Shown here piece after piece: positions 1 through 10,821 of a stretch of 64,000 nucleotides of DNA (positions are counted from its first letter, which is position 1; the number at the start of each line of letters is the position of its first letter). This DNA is from Microbacterium sp. STN6 (GTDB lineage Bacteria > Actinomycetota > Actinomycetes > Actinomycetales > Microbacteriaceae), in the NCBI RefSeq assembly GCF_026410545.1, contig NZ_JAPMIT010000004.1, forward strand, positions 372,001 through 436,000. The letters are read 5' to 3'. A program made the position numbers and the translations under genes. The notes below the pieces were generated by a model. The model was not told the DNA's origin, did no database searches, and worked only from the letters and a program-made list of their open reading frames with translations.

Positions 1-1351
1 CGAGCTTGCGCGCCCACGAGATGTTGTTCTGCTCGTCGAAGCGGGCCTTGATCTCCACGAGGGCCAGCACCTGCTTGCCCGACTCGGCGGCGTCGATGAG
101 CGCCTCGACGATGGGGCTGTCGCCCGAGGTGCGGTACAGCGTCTGCTTGATGGCGAGCACGTTGGGGTCGGCGGCGGCCTGCTCGAGGAACGCCTGCACG
201 CTGGTCGCGAACGACTCGTAGGGGTGGTGCAGCAGCACGTCGCGCCGGGCGACGGCGGCGAAGACGTCGGGCTTGGCGTTGGGCTCGCGCGCCATGAGGG
301 CCGCCGCGGTTGTGGGCACGTGCGTGGGGTAGTGCAGGTCTGGCCGGTCGATCTTCGACAGGTCGAACAGGCCGCCGAGGTCGAGCGGCGCCGGCAGCCG
401 GTACACCTCCTGCTCGCTCACGTCGAGCTCGCGCACGAGCAGCCCGAGCGTGACCTCGTCCATGTCGTCGGTCACCTCGAGGCGAATGGGCGGTCCGAAC
501 CGGCGGCGCAGCAGCTCCTTCTCGAGCGCCTGCAGCAGGTTCTCCGTCTCATCCTCGTCGACCTCGACATCCTCGTTGCGCGTCACACGGAAGATGTGGT
601 GGTCGAGCACCTCCATGCCCGGAAAAAGGTCGCCCAGGTGGTTCGCGATCAGGTCCTCGAGCATGATGAAGCGCATCTGGTCGACGCTTTCGCGCTGGTC
701 GATGCGCATGAACCGCGGCAGCATCTGCGGCACCTTGAGCCGGGCGAACTGCTCCTTGCCGGTCTTGGGGTGGCGAACGCGCACGGAAAGGTTGAGCGAG
801 AGGCCCGAGATATAGGGGAACGGATGCGCGGGGTCCACCGCGAGCGGCATGAGCACCGGGAAGATCCGCCTCGAGAAGATCTCGCGCATCTGCACACGGT
901 CGGCGTCGTCGAGGCTCTCCCAGCTCACGATCTCGATGCCGGCATCGGCGAGGGTCGGCTTCACCGAGTCCTGGTACGCCCTGGCGTGACGCGCCTGCAG
1001 CTCGTGCGCCTTGTCGCTCACGTCGGCGAGAACGTCGAGCGGCGCGCGGCCCACGTTGGTCGGCACGGCGAGTCCCGTGAGAATGCGCCGCTTGAGGCCG
1101 GCCACGCGCACCATGAAGAACTCGTCGAGGTTGCTGGCGAAGATCGCGAGAAAGTTGGCCCGCTCGAGAATGGGAACGTCGGGATCTTCGGCGAGTTCGA
1201 GCACGCGCTGGTTGAACGCCAGCCAGCTCAGTTCGCGGTCCAGGTACCGATCCTCCGGCAGCGTCGGATCGTTCTCGTACACGAAGGGGGCGAAGTCGTC
1301 GTCGAAATCGCTCGCCATGCCCGAATCGAGCATGATGTTCTCGCCGTCCAT
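1..1351 (-). CDS. ppk1: Polyphosphate kinase 1, C-terminal part beyond window
   Basis: Ppk1 polymerises the gamma-phosphate of ATP into inorganic polyphosphate. Translating the minus strand from the ATG at 1351 gives an open frame of 450 codons that runs off the left edge, so the C-terminal PLD-like domains are missing. The N-terminal domain is recognisable by the stretch [17 protein letters not shown], followed by [22 protein letters not shown]. Later [13 protein letters not shown] and [19 protein letters not shown] belong to the middle and first catalytic domains. The start codon overlaps the mshD stop by one base, so the two are probably translationally coupled. Identity is secure; only completeness is unknown. 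Confidence 0.95.
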   Translation of the reverse strand, partial: MDGENIMLDSGMASDFDDDFAPFVYENDPTLPEDRYLDRELSWLAFNQRVLELAEDPDVPILERANFLAIFASNLDEFFMVRVAGLKRRILTGLAVPTNVGRAPLDVLADVSDKAHELQARHARAYQDSVKPTLADAGIEIVSWESLDDADRVQMREIFSRRIFPVLMPLAVDPAHPFPYISGLSLNLSVRVRHPKTGKEQFARLKVPQMLPRFMRIDQRESVDQMRFIMLEDLIANHLGDLFPGMEVLDHHIFRVTRNEDVEVDEDETENLLQALEKELLRRRFGPPIRLEVTDDMDEVTLGLLVRELDVSEQEVYRLPAPLDLGGLFDLSKIDRPDLHYPTHVPTTAAALMAREPNAKPDVFAAVARRDVLLHHPYESFATSVQAFLEQAAADPNVLAIKQTLYRTSGDSPIVEALIDAAESGKQVLALVEIKARFDEQNNISWARKL

Positions 1352-2379
1352 CACAACATCATGGCATCGTGCGCTGAAACTGCACGTCGATACTGCACGT
1401 CAATCATGTGGTCGATGAAGCCGCTGGAGCGGTAAAGGCGCAGTGCGGGCTCGTTGTCGCCTTCCACGTAGAGGGTGGCCGACCGGCATCCGCGTGCCGA
1501 CAATCGGGCGAGGCCCGCCTCAAGCAGCCGCCTGCCGAGCCCTTTGCCCGCGGCGGCCGAATCCACCCCGATCACGTAGATCTCGCCCTCGTCGCTGCCG
1601 GGCTCGATCTTGAGCCAGTTGTAGCCGACCATGCGACCGGCGGCATCGCGAGCCACCAGAAAGTCGCCCGCGTCGAACCACGGCTCGGCCTCGCGGTCGG
1701 CGAGGTCGGCTTCGCTCACCCGCCCCTGCTCGGGATGCGCGTGGAACACCCGGGCGTTCAGCCGCACCCACTCGCCCTCATCGGCCCCCGGCCGAAACGC
1801 CCCGATCGAAAACGACGGAGAAAGTGAAGCGGATGCGGCATCCGTGCCCCCTTCTGCCCCCGTACCCGGCAAAATCTCCGTCGTTTTCGATCGGGCGGCG
1901 GTCGACGCGGCGGGCAGCCGGGCCAGGCGCAGTTGCAGCAGAGTGCGCACGAGCGCGAAGCCGAAGCGCGGCGCGAGGGCACGGGCGGCGGGATGGTCGC
2001 CGTGCGACCACGCCACGAGGTCACCGGGGTGATCCGGCAGCAACTGCTCGAGGGCCGCCGTGGCGTACCCGTGACCGCGGAACCGCGGGTCGACCACGAG
2101 GTCAAGCGCGCCGTCGCCGGCGATCGCGGCGCCAACCGTCTCGCCGCCAACCGTCGCGCCGCCCGCCGTCGCGCCATCGCCGCCCGCCGTCGCGCCGTCC
2201 CCGCCCGCGACCCTGAGCAGCACGGGCGCGCGCCTGCCCGCGGCCACGTCGAGGCGGGCCTGCTCGTTGAAGGGGTCGGCGCCGTCGGCGAGCTGCGCAG
2301 CATCCGCTACTGAATGAAAAGCGGATGCCGCCGCCGGCTGCCCGAGGTCAGCTACCGACAGGCGGAGTGACGCGCTCAT
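1351..2379 (-). CDS. mshD: Mycothiol synthase (double GNAT acetyltransferase)
   Basis: MshD acetylates Cys-GlcN-Ins with acetyl-CoA in the last step of mycothiol synthesis. The C-terminal GNAT domain is clear: [16 protein letters not shown] is the acetyl-CoA loop, then [19 protein letters not shown]. The N-terminal GNAT-like domain ([22 protein letters not shown]) is more diverged. The linker between the domains contains a DNA palindrome inserted in frame (1801-1895), and a Gly/Ala/Thr repeat (GGDGATA units) lies near residue 70. I chose ATG 2379 because GAGGAAA lies just upstream; ATG 2388 is also possible. The start overlaps the glnR stop by about 30 bases. The glnR-mshD order matches Rv0818-Rv0819 of Mycobacterium tuberculosis. 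Confidence 0.9.
   Translation of the reverse strand: MSASLRLSVADLGQPAAASAFHSVADAAQLADGADPFNEQARLDVAAGRRAPVLLRVAGGDGATAGGDGATAGGATVGGETVGAAIAGDGALDLVVDPRFRGHGYATAALEQLLPDHPGDLVAWSHGDHPAARALAPRFGFALVRTLLQLRLARLPAASTAARSKTTEILPGTGAEGGTDAASASLSPSFSIGAFRPGADEGEWVRLNARVFHAHPEQGRVSEADLADREAEPWFDAGDFLVARDAAGRMVGYNWLKIEPGSDEGEIYVIGVDSAAAGKGLGRRLLEAGLARLSARGCRSATLYVEGDNEPALRLYRSSGFIDHMIDVQYRRAVSAHDAMML
1801..1895. repeat. Palindromic element inside mshD
   Basis: The first 21 bases (1801-1821) and the last 21 (1875-1895) are perfect reverse complements around a 53-base loop. The arm core reads CGAAAACGACGGAGA. A second element with core CGAAAACGACGGTGA lies at 24042-24128. The element is a multiple of three in effect and leaves mshD open, adding about 30 residues to the interdomain linker. 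It resembles an in-frame palindromic element or MITE; no transposase is near. Confidence 0.75.
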
Positions 2380-3043
2380 TTTCCTCATCGAGTTGCACGT
2401 TGAAGCGGTAACCGACGTTGCGCACGGTGCCGATCACCGATTCCAGGTCGCCGAGCTTGGCGCGCAGGCGGCGAACGTGCACGTCGACCGTGCGCGTTCC
2501 GCCGAAGTAGTCGTACCCCCACACCTCGCTCAGCAGCTGCTCGCGAGTGAAGACGCGGGAGGGGTGCGTGGCGAGGAACCGCAGCAGCTCGAACTCCTTG
2601 AACGTGAGGTCGAGCGTGCGGCCGTGCGCCTTGGCCGAGTAGCTGGCCTCGTCGATCGTCACGCCGGAGGTCTGGATCTTAGGTTGGTCGTCGCCCATCG
2701 ACTGGCGGCCGAGCGCGAGGCGAACGCGCGCGTCGATCTCGGCAGGGCCAGCGTCGGCGAGCACGACGTCGCTCACGCCCCACTCCGCGGTGAGCGCGGC
2801 GAACCCGCCCTCGGTGATCACGAGCAGCAGCGGGGCGGTCAACCCGGTCGTCGTCAGCAGCTTGCACATCGACTTGGCGCCGGCGAGGTCGTGCCTGGCG
2901 TCGAGGAAGATCAGGTCGCACGACGGTGCGTTCACGAGCGAGGCGGGGCTGGCGGGAATCTGGCGGACGCTGTGGCTGAGCAGGGCGAGACCGGGCAGAA
3001 CCTCCGCGTCTGGCGCAGAAGTCAGGATCAATAGTTGCGCCAC
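2348..3043 (-). CDS. glnR: GlnR-like orphan winged-helix response regulator
   Basis: This is an OmpR-type regulator of 231 residues. The N-terminal receiver-like domain (1-120, with LIFLDAR around residue 48) lacks the usual acidic pocket pattern. The C-terminal winged helix is well conserved: [34 protein letters not shown], then [14 protein letters not shown] and TVRNVGYRF. The GTG at 3043 follows AGGAGG at a five-base gap. Actinobacterial GlnR controls nitrogen-assimilation genes and has an atypical, unphosphorylated receiver, which fits. The neighbouring mshD repeats the mycobacterial gene order. The function is inferred from family and synteny. Confidence 0.82.
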   Translation of the reverse strand: MAQLLILTSAPDAEVLPGLALLSHSVRQIPASPASLVNAPSCDLIFLDARHDLAGAKSMCKLLTTTGLTAPLLLVITEGGFAALTAEWGVSDVVLADAGPAEIDARVRLALGRQSMGDDQPKIQTSGVTIDEASYSAKAHGRTLDLTFKEFELLRFLATHPSRVFTREQLLSEVWGYDYFGGTRTVDVHVRRLRAKLGDLESVIGTVRNVGYRFNVQLDEENERVTPPVGS

Positions 3044-3169
3044 GGCGGCCTCCTGATGTGCGTAAGTCAGTGTATCGGACGGCCAGAGCGGCCCCGTCGG
3101 CGGCCCCGCCCGCCGCAATCCGGGCCTCACCGGCGGCCGCGCAACGCCCCGGTCAGGCAGAATGGAGGC

Positions 3170-3463
3170 ATGACCGAGACGCAGATCGCGACGCTGACCC
3201 CGGCCCGGCGCTGGGCGAGCATCGTGCTGATCTGGGTGCTCGCGGCCCTCGCCGCGGTCGCGATCGGCCTGTTCTCGCCGACCGAAGACGACACGACCTG
3301 GCTGGGCCTCGCGCTCGCTGGCTCTATGGTCTGCGCCATGTGCGTGCAGCTCGCGACGCAGCAGAAGCAGGGCTTCGTCGGCCGGCTCGTCGGCAGCGTC
3401 TCGGGCGCCGTGGTGGTGCTCGCGGTCGCGGCGGCGGTGCTCGCGCTCGTCGCGGCGCGCTGA
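3170..3463 (+). CDS. Small integral membrane protein, unknown function
   Basis: A 97-residue protein with three hydrophobic segments: about residues 15-33 ([18 protein letters not shown]), 43-60 ([18 protein letters not shown]) and 74-95 ([21 protein letters not shown]). GGAGG stands directly before the ATG. It is divergent from glnR and shares about 125 bases of intergenic region with it. Family unrecognised; a plasma-membrane protein of unknown role. Confidence 0.75.
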   Translation: MTETQIATLTPARRWASIVLIWVLAALAAVAIGLFSPTEDDTTWLGLALAGSMVCAMCVQLATQQKQGFVGRLVGSVSGAVVVLAVAAAVLALVAAR

Positions 3464-3517
3464 GGGGCCCGCCACCGGCATCCGTCGCGTCGTCGGCCGG
3501 TCGCATAGACTGGGGCC

Positions 3518-3628
3518 ATGCTTGTCACGCTGGAGCTTCTCTTCGTCGGCCTTCTCGGGCTGGCAACGCTCGCCATCGCGGCGGTCTCGGTGCTCGTCGT
3601 CTACCGGCTCTTCCAGGGGCAGCGGTAG
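3518..3628 (+). CDS. Very small single-pass membrane protein (36 aa)
   Basis: The frame starts with ATG and encodes [20 protein letters not shown] followed by [16 protein letters not shown], then TAG. It is almost entirely one transmembrane helix with a basic C-terminal end, the usual shape of small membrane proteins. It lies between two same-strand genes and ends 16 bases before the next start. No strong ribosome-binding site is visible, which lowers confidence. Confidence 0.5.
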   Translation: MLVTLELLFVGLLGLATLAIAAVSVLVVYRLFQGQR

Positions 3629-3643
3629 CGGCTGGCGCACGCC

Positions 3644-4330
3644 ATGATCGAGATCCCCACCGGGTTGCCCGCCGAGCTGGTGCCGCTCTCGTGGCTGCTC
3701 GGCGTGTGGCAGGGCACGGGCGTGCTCGACTATCTCGTGGGTGAGCGGCGCATCCAGCGTGAGTTCGGCCAGCGCGTGAGTTTCAGTCACGACGGCCAGC
3801 CGTACCTGAACTACAGCTCGTCCACGTGGCTGATCGGCGATGACGAAGTGGATGCCGCGTCCGCGCCCTCCGCCGAACCCACCGAGCCGGGCGACACCGC
3901 TGCCGCCCTCGAGCTCGGCGACGACTCCGCCGCGGCCCGCCACCTCGCCGCCGAGAGCGGCTACTGGCGGCTCGCACGGCCGCTGACCGACGCAGATGCG
4001 GGACCGGCCATGCTGCCCGGCGTGGGCGAGCGCCCATACACGAACGCCGAGTCCGTGGAGACGCTACGCAACGCCTCCGGCGGCTTCGACATCGAGGTCT
4101 CGCTCGTGCACCCGGACGGCGTGAGCGAGCTGTACCTCGGCCAGATCGCCGGCCCGCGCATCGACCTCGCCACCGACGCCGTGCTACGCAGCCCGAGCGC
4201 AAAGGAGTACTCGGCGGCAACTCGCCTGTACGGCCTGGTCGAGGGCCACCTGCTCTGGGCGTGGGACATCGCGGCGCTCGGTCAGGACCTGCGCACGCAC
4301 GCCTCCGCACGCCTGGCGAAGGTCGACTGA
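3644..4330 (+). CDS. FABP-like heme-binding beta-barrel (nitrobindin family)
   Basis: A 228-residue protein of the UPF0678/THAP4-like family: a ten-stranded lipocalin-type barrel that in nitrobindins binds ferric heme and acts on peroxynitrite. The family hallmark [13 protein letters not shown] lies near residue 18, followed by [22 protein letters not shown] variable Ala/Glu-rich insertion sits at about residues 70-105. The C-terminal part ([22 protein letters not shown]) has the His-containing strand expected for axial heme binding. The stop overlaps the start of the YgfZ gene by one base. Whether it binds heme here is inferred. Confidence 0.8.
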   Translation: MIEIPTGLPAELVPLSWLLGVWQGTGVLDYLVGERRIQREFGQRVSFSHDGQPYLNYSSSTWLIGDDEVDAASAPSAEPTEPGDTAAALELGDDSAAARHLAAESGYWRLARPLTDADAGPAMLPGVGERPYTNAESVETLRNASGGFDIEVSLVHPDGVSELYLGQIAGPRIDLATDAVLRSPSAKEYSAATRLYGLVEGHLLWAWDIAALGQDLRTHASARLAKVD

Positions 4331-5451
4331 TGACCGACCAGACGACGAACCCGCTCCTCGCGCTGCCCGGCGCGGTGCAGGGCACCGGCCGCGATGCCGG
4401 CGTCGCCGCGCACTACGGTAACCCGCTTCTCGAGCAGCGTCGACTCGCGGCGGGGGAGGCGTTCGTCGATCTCTCGCACCACGCGGTGCTCACCATCACG
4501 GGCCCCGACCGCCTGACCTGGCTCGATTCCATGAGCAGCCAGAGCCTGAAGAGTCTGCGGCCGGGCGACAGCGCCGAGACGCTGCTGCTCGCGCCGACCG
4601 GCCGCCTTGAGTACGCGCTCAAGCTCATCGACGACGGCGAATTGCTGTGGGTGCTTGTCGAGCGGCAGGAGGCCGCCGGTCTTCTCGCCTGGCTCGACTC
4701 GATGCGGTTCATGCTGCGCGTCGAGCTCGCCGACCGCAGCGACGAGTTCGCGACGATCGGGTCATTCGCTGAGCTGCCGGTCGCGGCGACAACAAGCTGG
4801 CGCGACCCCTGGGCATCCGTCGTCGCGGGCGGCCATCAGTATGCGGCCCCCGACGAGCACCCCGCCGCGGGGTGGAGCTGGCGCGAGACGCTCATTCCGC
4901 GAGAGGCGCTGGGCGACCTCGCCGGGCGCGTGAGCGCCGGCGAGGCATCCGCTGCGGGGCTGCTGGCGTTCGAGGCCCTGCGCATCGCCGCCTGGCGGCC
5001 GCGCTTCGCGACTGAGGTCGACGAGCGCACGATCCCGCACGAGCTCGACTGGCTGCGCACGGCGGTGCACCTGAACAAGGGCTGCTACCGGGGGCAGGAG
5101 ACGATCGCGAAGGTGCACAACCTCGGGCACCCTCCGCGGCGCCTGGTGATGCTGCACCTCGACGGCTCCGAGGGCGTGCTGCCGCCCGCCGGCAGCGAGG
5201 TCTGGCTCGAGCGCGACGGCGAGCGGCGCGGGGTTGGCACCGTCACGTCGAGCGCCATCCACTACGAGCTGGGGCCCATCGCCCTGGCGGTCATCAAGCG
5301 AACCACGGATGCCGCGGCGACCCTCTTCATCGACGCCGACGACGTGACCGTGGCCGCCGCCCAGCAGCCCATCGTGCCACCCACCGCGGGCGCCGAGGCG
5401 AACGTGCCGCGCCTGCCCCGCCTCGGCGCGGTCACCCGCCCGCCCCGCTAG
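4330..5451 (+). CDS. ygfZ: YgfZ/GcvT-like folate-binding protein
   Basis: A 373-residue GcvT-superfamily protein. The diagnostic YgfZ motif K-x-C-Y-x-G-Q-E is present as NKGCYRGQETIAKV near residue 245. The N-terminal part has the aminomethyltransferase-like fold (FVDLSHHAVLTITGPDRLTWLDSM). YgfZ proteins use tetrahydrofolate to support maintenance of certain iron-sulfur enzymes. The ATG overlaps the preceding stop. The TAG stop shares the palindrome CTAG with the stop of the convergent methyltransferase gene, so the two genes end within four bases of each other. Confidence 0.88.
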   Translation: MTDQTTNPLLALPGAVQGTGRDAGVAAHYGNPLLEQRRLAAGEAFVDLSHHAVLTITGPDRLTWLDSMSSQSLKSLRPGDSAETLLLAPTGRLEYALKLIDDGELLWVLVERQEAAGLLAWLDSMRFMLRVELADRSDEFATIGSFAELPVAATTSWRDPWASVVAGGHQYAAPDEHPAAGWSWRETLIPREALGDLAGRVSAGEASAAGLLAFEALRIAAWRPRFATEVDERTIPHELDWLRTAVHLNKGCYRGQETIAKVHNLGHPPRRLVMLHLDGSEGVLPPAGSEVWLERDGERRGVGTVTSSAIHYELGPIALAVIKRTTDAAATLFIDADDVTVAAAQQPIVPPTAGAEANVPRLPRLGAVTRPPR

Positions 5452-6260
5452 CCTGCCGGCGCCACCGCCGCCCACGCGACGGAGACCTCGCCCAGACGCC
5501 AGCGACGGCGGCCGCCTGAGATCGGCCAGCCGGCGTCCTTCATCGCCTGAACGCTCGCGATCCACCGCTGCGTCGCGCCGTACGTCGCCAGCGCGGCGTT
5601 GAACTGCCACTGGCGGTCAAGCTCGGCCAGGAACGCGTGCACCCGCTCGCCCTCCACATTGCGGTGGATCAGCGCCTTCGGCAGCCGCTCGGCCACGATC
5701 GACGGCCGTTCGAGGTCGGCGAGCCGCAGCGAGAGGGTCAGGTGCTGCGGCCCGTCAGCCGTCACGTCGATCCAGCTCGCCACCCGGCCGATCTCGTTGC
5801 ACGTGCCGTCGATCAGCACGCCGCCCGGCTGCAGCCGCGACAGCAGCAGCTGCCAGGCCGCCGCCACCTCGCCCTCGGGGTACTGGCGCAGCACGTTAAG
5901 CGCCCGGATCACCGCCACCCGCCGCCCGCCCGGCAGCGGCACCTCGAACCCGCCCACAGCGAAGCGGATGCGCGCATCGGCCGCAAAGCTCGTGCCGGCG
6001 GCGCGTACCTCCTCGAGCTGGTCGCGTGCCGTCTCGACGCGTGATGGCTCGATCTCGATGCCCACGATCTCCACGTCGGGCCTGACCCGGGCGAGGCGCC
6101 GATGCAGCTCGAGCGTGGTGACCGCGCTGGCCCCGTAACCGAGGTCGACGATGAGCGGGTCCGCGGCCCGGCGCAGCACGGGCTGCGCGGCGAGCCAGCG
6201 GTCCACGCGGCGCAGCCGGTTCGTGTTCGTTGTGCCGCGCGTGACGGTACCGACGCTCAT
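5448..6260 (-). CDS. Class I SAM-dependent methyltransferase-like protein
   Basis: A 270-residue protein with a Rossmann-type motif I (LIVDLGYGASAVTTLELHRRL, near residue 37) and an acidic residue after strand 2 (IVGIEIEPSRVETA). IRALNVLRQYPEGEV and LQPGGVLIDGTCNEIGR form the region after motif IV. The substrate is unknown. It converges on ygfZ with overlapping stops. The upstream 150 bases (6261-6410) begin a lower-GC patch. Confidence 0.75.
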   Translation of the reverse strand: MSVGTVTRGTTNTNRLRRVDRWLAAQPVLRRAADPLIVDLGYGASAVTTLELHRRLARVRPDVEIVGIEIEPSRVETARDQLEEVRAAGTSFAADARIRFAVGGFEVPLPGGRRVAVIRALNVLRQYPEGEVAAAWQLLLSRLQPGGVLIDGTCNEIGRVASWIDVTADGPQHLTLSLRLADLERPSIVAERLPKALIHRNVEGERVHAFLAELDRQWQFNAALATYGATQRWIASVQAMKDAGWPISGGRRRWRLGEVSVAWAAVAPAG

Positions 6261-6410
6261 CCCTCCATCCTCGCAAATCGAGTTGTGCGTGTCAGCGCAA
6301 CGGAATGTTTGGCCTAAATCGCTTTGGGTAGATATACGGGTGCTTTGTCATTGACTCCGAGCGCGACATGTAGTGAGCTTGGCGGACGTCGATCAGGTGA
6401 GAATGAATCG

Positions 6411-6686
6411 ATGAGTTCAGAGCCGAACTATCGAAGACCGGGGGCCTCAATGTCGAGAATTCAACTCAAGTACAAGCGCGCCATCGTTTCTATCGGTGTG
6501 GCGAGCTACAACGCAAACATCAACTTCTACCGAAGCGGAACAGTTGAGGTTGTAGCATCGCGATACCCAGTGCCTAACCACGAGGGATACGCTCGATTCG
6601 ACAATCTGGACATCTACTCTCAATGGGTGAAGCTCTTCCAAAGGGACAATCAGGGATTCGATTGCTTGTCGGGGGGGCTGCACTAA
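6411..6686 (+). CDS. Hypothetical protein in lower-GC patch
   Basis: An open frame of 91 residues beginning at ATG 6411, containing SRIQLKYKRAIVSIGVASYN and the hydrophilic tail YSQWVKLFQRDNQG. Family not recognised. Base composition is visibly less GC-rich than both flanks and codon choice is less biased, which suggests recent acquisition or a decaying gene. An internal ATG at 6450 is another possible start. It is followed at 6714 by a membrane-protein frame on the same strand. Confidence 0.4.
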   Translation: MSSEPNYRRPGASMSRIQLKYKRAIVSIGVASYNANINFYRSGTVEVVASRYPVPNHEGYARFDNLDIYSQWVKLFQRDNQGFDCLSGGLH

Positions 6687-6713
6687 CGACAGTTTCTCAG
6701 CAGCACAGACTCG

Positions 6714-7217
6714 ATGACAAGAACGCAGGAGCATCGCTTTTCCACTCAGATGCGAACTCGACTTGCGCTGACAGCATCAGTAGAGCTGACGGTCTTTCTC
6801 GGAGCGTTCGGGCTCTTGGCTGCACCTGGACCCAGCTTTCCTGGATTCTTTTCAAGCCTGCTCACTTACACGTTCTACGGATGCATCGCAGGGGCGCTCC
6901 TTGCGTCGACTGTCGGCTACTGGCTCCTTCGTGCCCTTGACGCTCGGCGAGTTCCGGCACTGGCGCAGGCTCTTGTGTTTGCACTCGGAGGCTCCCTCTT
7001 AGCCGTGCCGTTTGCAATCGCGGGCTTTGCCATCGACGGAAGCTTAGGTGTCGCTCCTATTGTGGGAGCGGCAATAGGAGTATGGAGTGAGGGTGTCGGG
7101 CGCCTAATTCACGCTGCTCTGGTGCGATCGTGGCGGACGGCTTTCGTGTCGTTGGTGGCCATCAACGGTATCGCGGCCGTGGGACTGCCGGTTGCGATCA
7201 GCTCGCTCGTCGCGTGA
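6714..7217 (+). CDS. Hypothetical multi-pass membrane protein
   Basis: A 167-residue frame with four or five hydrophobic stretches: [75 protein letters not shown] and a C-terminal [19 protein letters not shown]. It lies in the same lower-GC patch as the preceding orphan. No family recognised, and no clear ribosome-binding site before ATG 6714; ATG 6750 is an alternative. Probably a plasma-membrane protein. Confidence 0.5.
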   Translation: MTRTQEHRFSTQMRTRLALTASVELTVFLGAFGLLAAPGPSFPGFFSSLLTYTFYGCIAGALLASTVGYWLLRALDARRVPALAQALVFALGGSLLAVPFAIAGFAIDGSLGVAPIVGAAIGVWSEGVGRLIHAALVRSWRTAFVSLVAINGIAAVGLPVAISSLVA

Positions 7218-7276
7218 GCGGGCGCAAGGAGCGGCCCGCGCATCCGCTCTCTGCTGCACCCGGTAGATTGGATGCC

Positions 7277-8044
7277 ATGTCCGAGCCCTCTTCGAAGCCC
7301 GCCGTTCACACCCTGATCCTGCTGCGCCATGGCAACAGCGAGTGGAATCAGAAGAACCTCTTCACGGGGTGGGTCGATGTTCGGCTCAGCGAGCAGGGCG
7401 TGGCTGAGGCGAAGCGCGCGGGTGAACTGCTGGCCCAGTCCGGGCTGAAGCCCGATGTTCTCTACACGTCGGTGCTGTCGCGGGCGATCCAGACGGCCGA
7501 CATCGCGCTCGACGTGGCCGACCGGCTGTGGATTCCGGTCAAGCGGTCGTGGCGGCTCAACGAGCGGCACTACGGCGCGCTGCAGGGCAAGGACAAGGCG
7601 CAGACGCTCGAGCAGTACGGGCCGGAGCAGTTCCAGACGTGGCGGCGCTCGTTCGACGTGCCGCCGCCCCCGCTCGACGACGACAGCGAGTTCTCGCAGG
7701 CGCACGACGAGCGCTACGAGGGCCTCGGTGACGACCTGCCGCGCACCGAGTCGCTCAAGCTCGTGATCGAGCGCATGCTGCCGTACTGGCAGTCGGACAT
7801 CGCGGTCGACCTGAAGGCGGGCAAGACCGTGCTGGTGACCGCGCACGGCAACTCGTTGCGCGGGTTGGTCAAGCAGCTCGAGGGCATCAGCGATGACGAC
7901 ATTGCCGGCCTCAACATTCCCACCGGAATCCCGCTCGTCTATCGACTCGACGAAGACCTGAACCCTCGTGGCCCGGGGGAGTACCTCGACCCCGAGGCCG
8001 CAGCGGCGGGTGCCGCCGCCGTGGCGGCGCAGGGCACGAAGTAG
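7277..8044 (+). CDS. gpmA: 2,3-bisphosphoglycerate-dependent phosphoglycerate mutase
   Basis: A glycolytic mutase of 255 residues converting 3- to 2-phosphoglycerate. The catalytic motif [18 protein letters not shown] carries the phosphohistidine near residue 17, and [13 protein letters not shown] carries the second catalytic His. [21 protein letters not shown] and [16 protein letters not shown] are typical of dPGM enzymes. Translation starts at ATG 7277 in agreement with family length. The gene stands alone downstream of the low-GC patch and faces phoU, with a REP-like hairpin between them. Confidence 0.95.
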   Translation: MSEPSSKPAVHTLILLRHGNSEWNQKNLFTGWVDVRLSEQGVAEAKRAGELLAQSGLKPDVLYTSVLSRAIQTADIALDVADRLWIPVKRSWRLNERHYGALQGKDKAQTLEQYGPEQFQTWRRSFDVPPPPLDDDSEFSQAHDERYEGLGDDLPRTESLKLVIERMLPYWQSDIAVDLKAGKTVLVTAHGNSLRGLVKQLEGISDDDIAGLNIPTGIPLVYRLDEDLNPRGPGEYLDPEAAAAGAAAVAAQGTK

Positions 8045-8045
8045 G

Positions 8046-8087
8046 GGATCTCGATACGGCGGCTGCGCCGCCTACTCGATCACCGAG
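8046..8087. repeat. REP-like palindrome between gpmA and phoU
   Basis: The core GGCGGC-TGC-GCCGCC is flanked by the half-sites TCTCGATA and TACTCGATCACCGAG. The same layout (GGTCGAGTAG, short GC palindrome, TATTGAG) recurs at 12155-12190, and a related form lies at 40537-40573. It sits between convergent genes and could terminate transcription from both sides. Confidence 0.7.
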
Positions 8088-8099
8088 GGCGGCACAGCG

Positions 8100-8753
8100 T
8101 CAGGCGTCTTCGGGAACCCAGTCGCCGGTGCCCAGGTACTGCACCTTCTTCGCGATCGAGACCGCGTGGTCGGCGAACCGCTCGTGGTAGCGCGAGGCGA
8201 GCGTCGCATCCACCGTGTCGACCGCCTCGCCTTTCCACGTCTCGCCGAGCACCTTGTCGAACACGCTCACGTGCAGGTCGTCGATGAGGTCGTCGTCGTT
8301 GCGAATCTGCTCGGCCAGGCTGAAGTCCTGGGTTCGCAGCAGCTCCACGAGCTTCTCGGCGATCACCACGTCGAGCCGGCCCATCTCGGCAAACGTCGAC
8401 CGAAGGCTCTTCGGCACGACCTTCTCGGGAAAACGGTACCGGGCCAGCTGGGCGATGTGCTCCGCCATGTCGCCCATCCGCTCGAGTGATGCGCTGATGC
8501 GCAGGGCGCTGACGACGATGCGCAGGTCGCGTGCCACCGGCTGTTGCCTGGCGAGGATCTGAATGGAGAGCTCGTCGAGCAGCACAGCCAGCTCGTCGAT
8601 CTGGTTGTCCCGCGCGATCACGCCCTCGGCCAGCGCCACGTCCGACTCGCTGAACGCCCGCGTCGCGTCGCGGATCGACGACGCCACGAGTTCGGCGATC
8701 TCGACCAGCCGCTCCTGCACCTCGCCGAGCTCCTGCTGGAACACGTCCCGCAT
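8100..8753 (-). CDS. phoU: Phosphate signalling protein PhoU
   Basis: A 217-residue all-helical protein with two repeated three-helix PhoU domains. Each carries the E/D-rich metal-binding helix: RDNQIDELAVLLDELSIQILA with ASLERMGDMAEHIAQLA in the first, and NDDDLIDDLHVSVFDKVL with YHERFADHAVSIAKKVQYL in the second. The ATG at 8753 follows GGGAGGAGAGG. It is transcribed divergently from senX3-regX3, the phosphate two-component pair it is expected to restrain under high phosphate. Confidence 0.93.
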   Translation of the reverse strand: MRDVFQQELGEVQERLVEIAELVASSIRDATRAFSESDVALAEGVIARDNQIDELAVLLDELSIQILARQQPVARDLRIVVSALRISASLERMGDMAEHIAQLARYRFPEKVVPKSLRSTFAEMGRLDVVIAEKLVELLRTQDFSLAEQIRNDDDLIDDLHVSVFDKVLGETWKGEAVDTVDATLASRYHERFADHAVSIAKKVQYLGTGDWVPEDA

Positions 8754-8893
8754 GCGCCTCTCCTCCCGTTGCACCCCATGCTGCCCGCGCAAGGTTAACA
8801 GTCGGTGCCGCCCGGGTGAATTCTGACTGAAGGATGCCCCAGCAGCCGCCCTTTCGGCATAAGAGAGGGTGTCGCCTTGGCTACGCTTGCCCC

Positions 8894-10053
<1,160 letters not shown>

Positions 10054-10057
<4 letters not shown>

Positions 10058-10734
10058 CCCGCATACTGCTCGTGGAGGATGAGGCGGCCATCAGGGAGCC
10101 GCTCACCTACTTGCTCGAGCGGGAGGGGTACGAGGTCGAGGGCGTCGACGACGGCCTGGCGGCGGTATCGGCGTTCGACGCGCGCGAGCCCGACCTCGTT
10201 CTGCTCGATCTCATGCTGCCCGGCCTGCCAGGAGTGCAGGTCTGTCGGCAGCTTCGCGAGCGCTCCGCGGTGCCCATCATCATGCTCACGGCGAAGGATT
10301 CCGAGGTTGACATCGTGGTCGGCCTCGAGCTGGGCGCCGACGACTATGTGACCAAGCCGTACTCGAGCAGAGAGCTGCTCGCGCGGATCCGCGCGGTGCT
10401 GCGCCGGCATGGCGAGCCGGAGCGCGACGATGAGGCGATTCTCCAGGCGGCGGGCGTGCGCATGGATGTCGCCGCCCACACCCTCACGGTCGACGGCGTC
10501 GAGGTGGCGATGCCGCTGCGAGAGTTCGAGCTGCTCGAGCTGCTGCTGCGCAACGCCGGTCGGGTGCTGACGCGGGGCCAGCTGATCGACCGCGTCTGGG
10601 GCAGCGACTACGTGGGCGACACGAAGACGCTTGACGTGCACGTCAAGCGCATCCGCTCACGAATTGAACGCGACCCGGCGGTGCCCGAGCGGCTCGTGAC
10701 CGTGCGAGGACTCGGCTACCGCTTCAACGGCTGA
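10054..10734 (+). CDS. regX3: Phosphate response regulator RegX3
   Basis: An OmpR-family regulator of 226 residues. The receiver holds the acidic pair (LLVEDEAAI), the phospho-acceptor Asp near residue 52 (LVLLDLMLPG), Thr (IIMLTAKDSE) and the conserved Lys (YVTKPYSSREL). The winged helix is typical: PLREFELLELLLRNAGRVLTRGQLIDRVWG, LDVHVKRIRSRIE, TVRGLGYRF. It is translationally coupled to senX3 by a four-base overlap. Confidence 0.94.
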
Positions 10735-10821
10735 GCGCGTGGGCACCTTGCGAACGCCGAAAGCGGCTGTTCGCGACGAGACACAGTGCTCCACCACGCG
10801 ATCTCGTCGCGAACACCCACG

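Noticed and set aside
224..1435. Plus-strand frame of 403 codons
   Set aside because: It is the antisense of ppk1, whose conserved motifs on the minus strand are unmistakable; the plus product is His/Arg/Val-rich with no family pattern.
3044..3943. Long N-terminal extension of glnR
   Set aside because: The extension is antisense to two plus genes, and GTG 3043 has a perfect AGGAGG; the regulator is complete from there.
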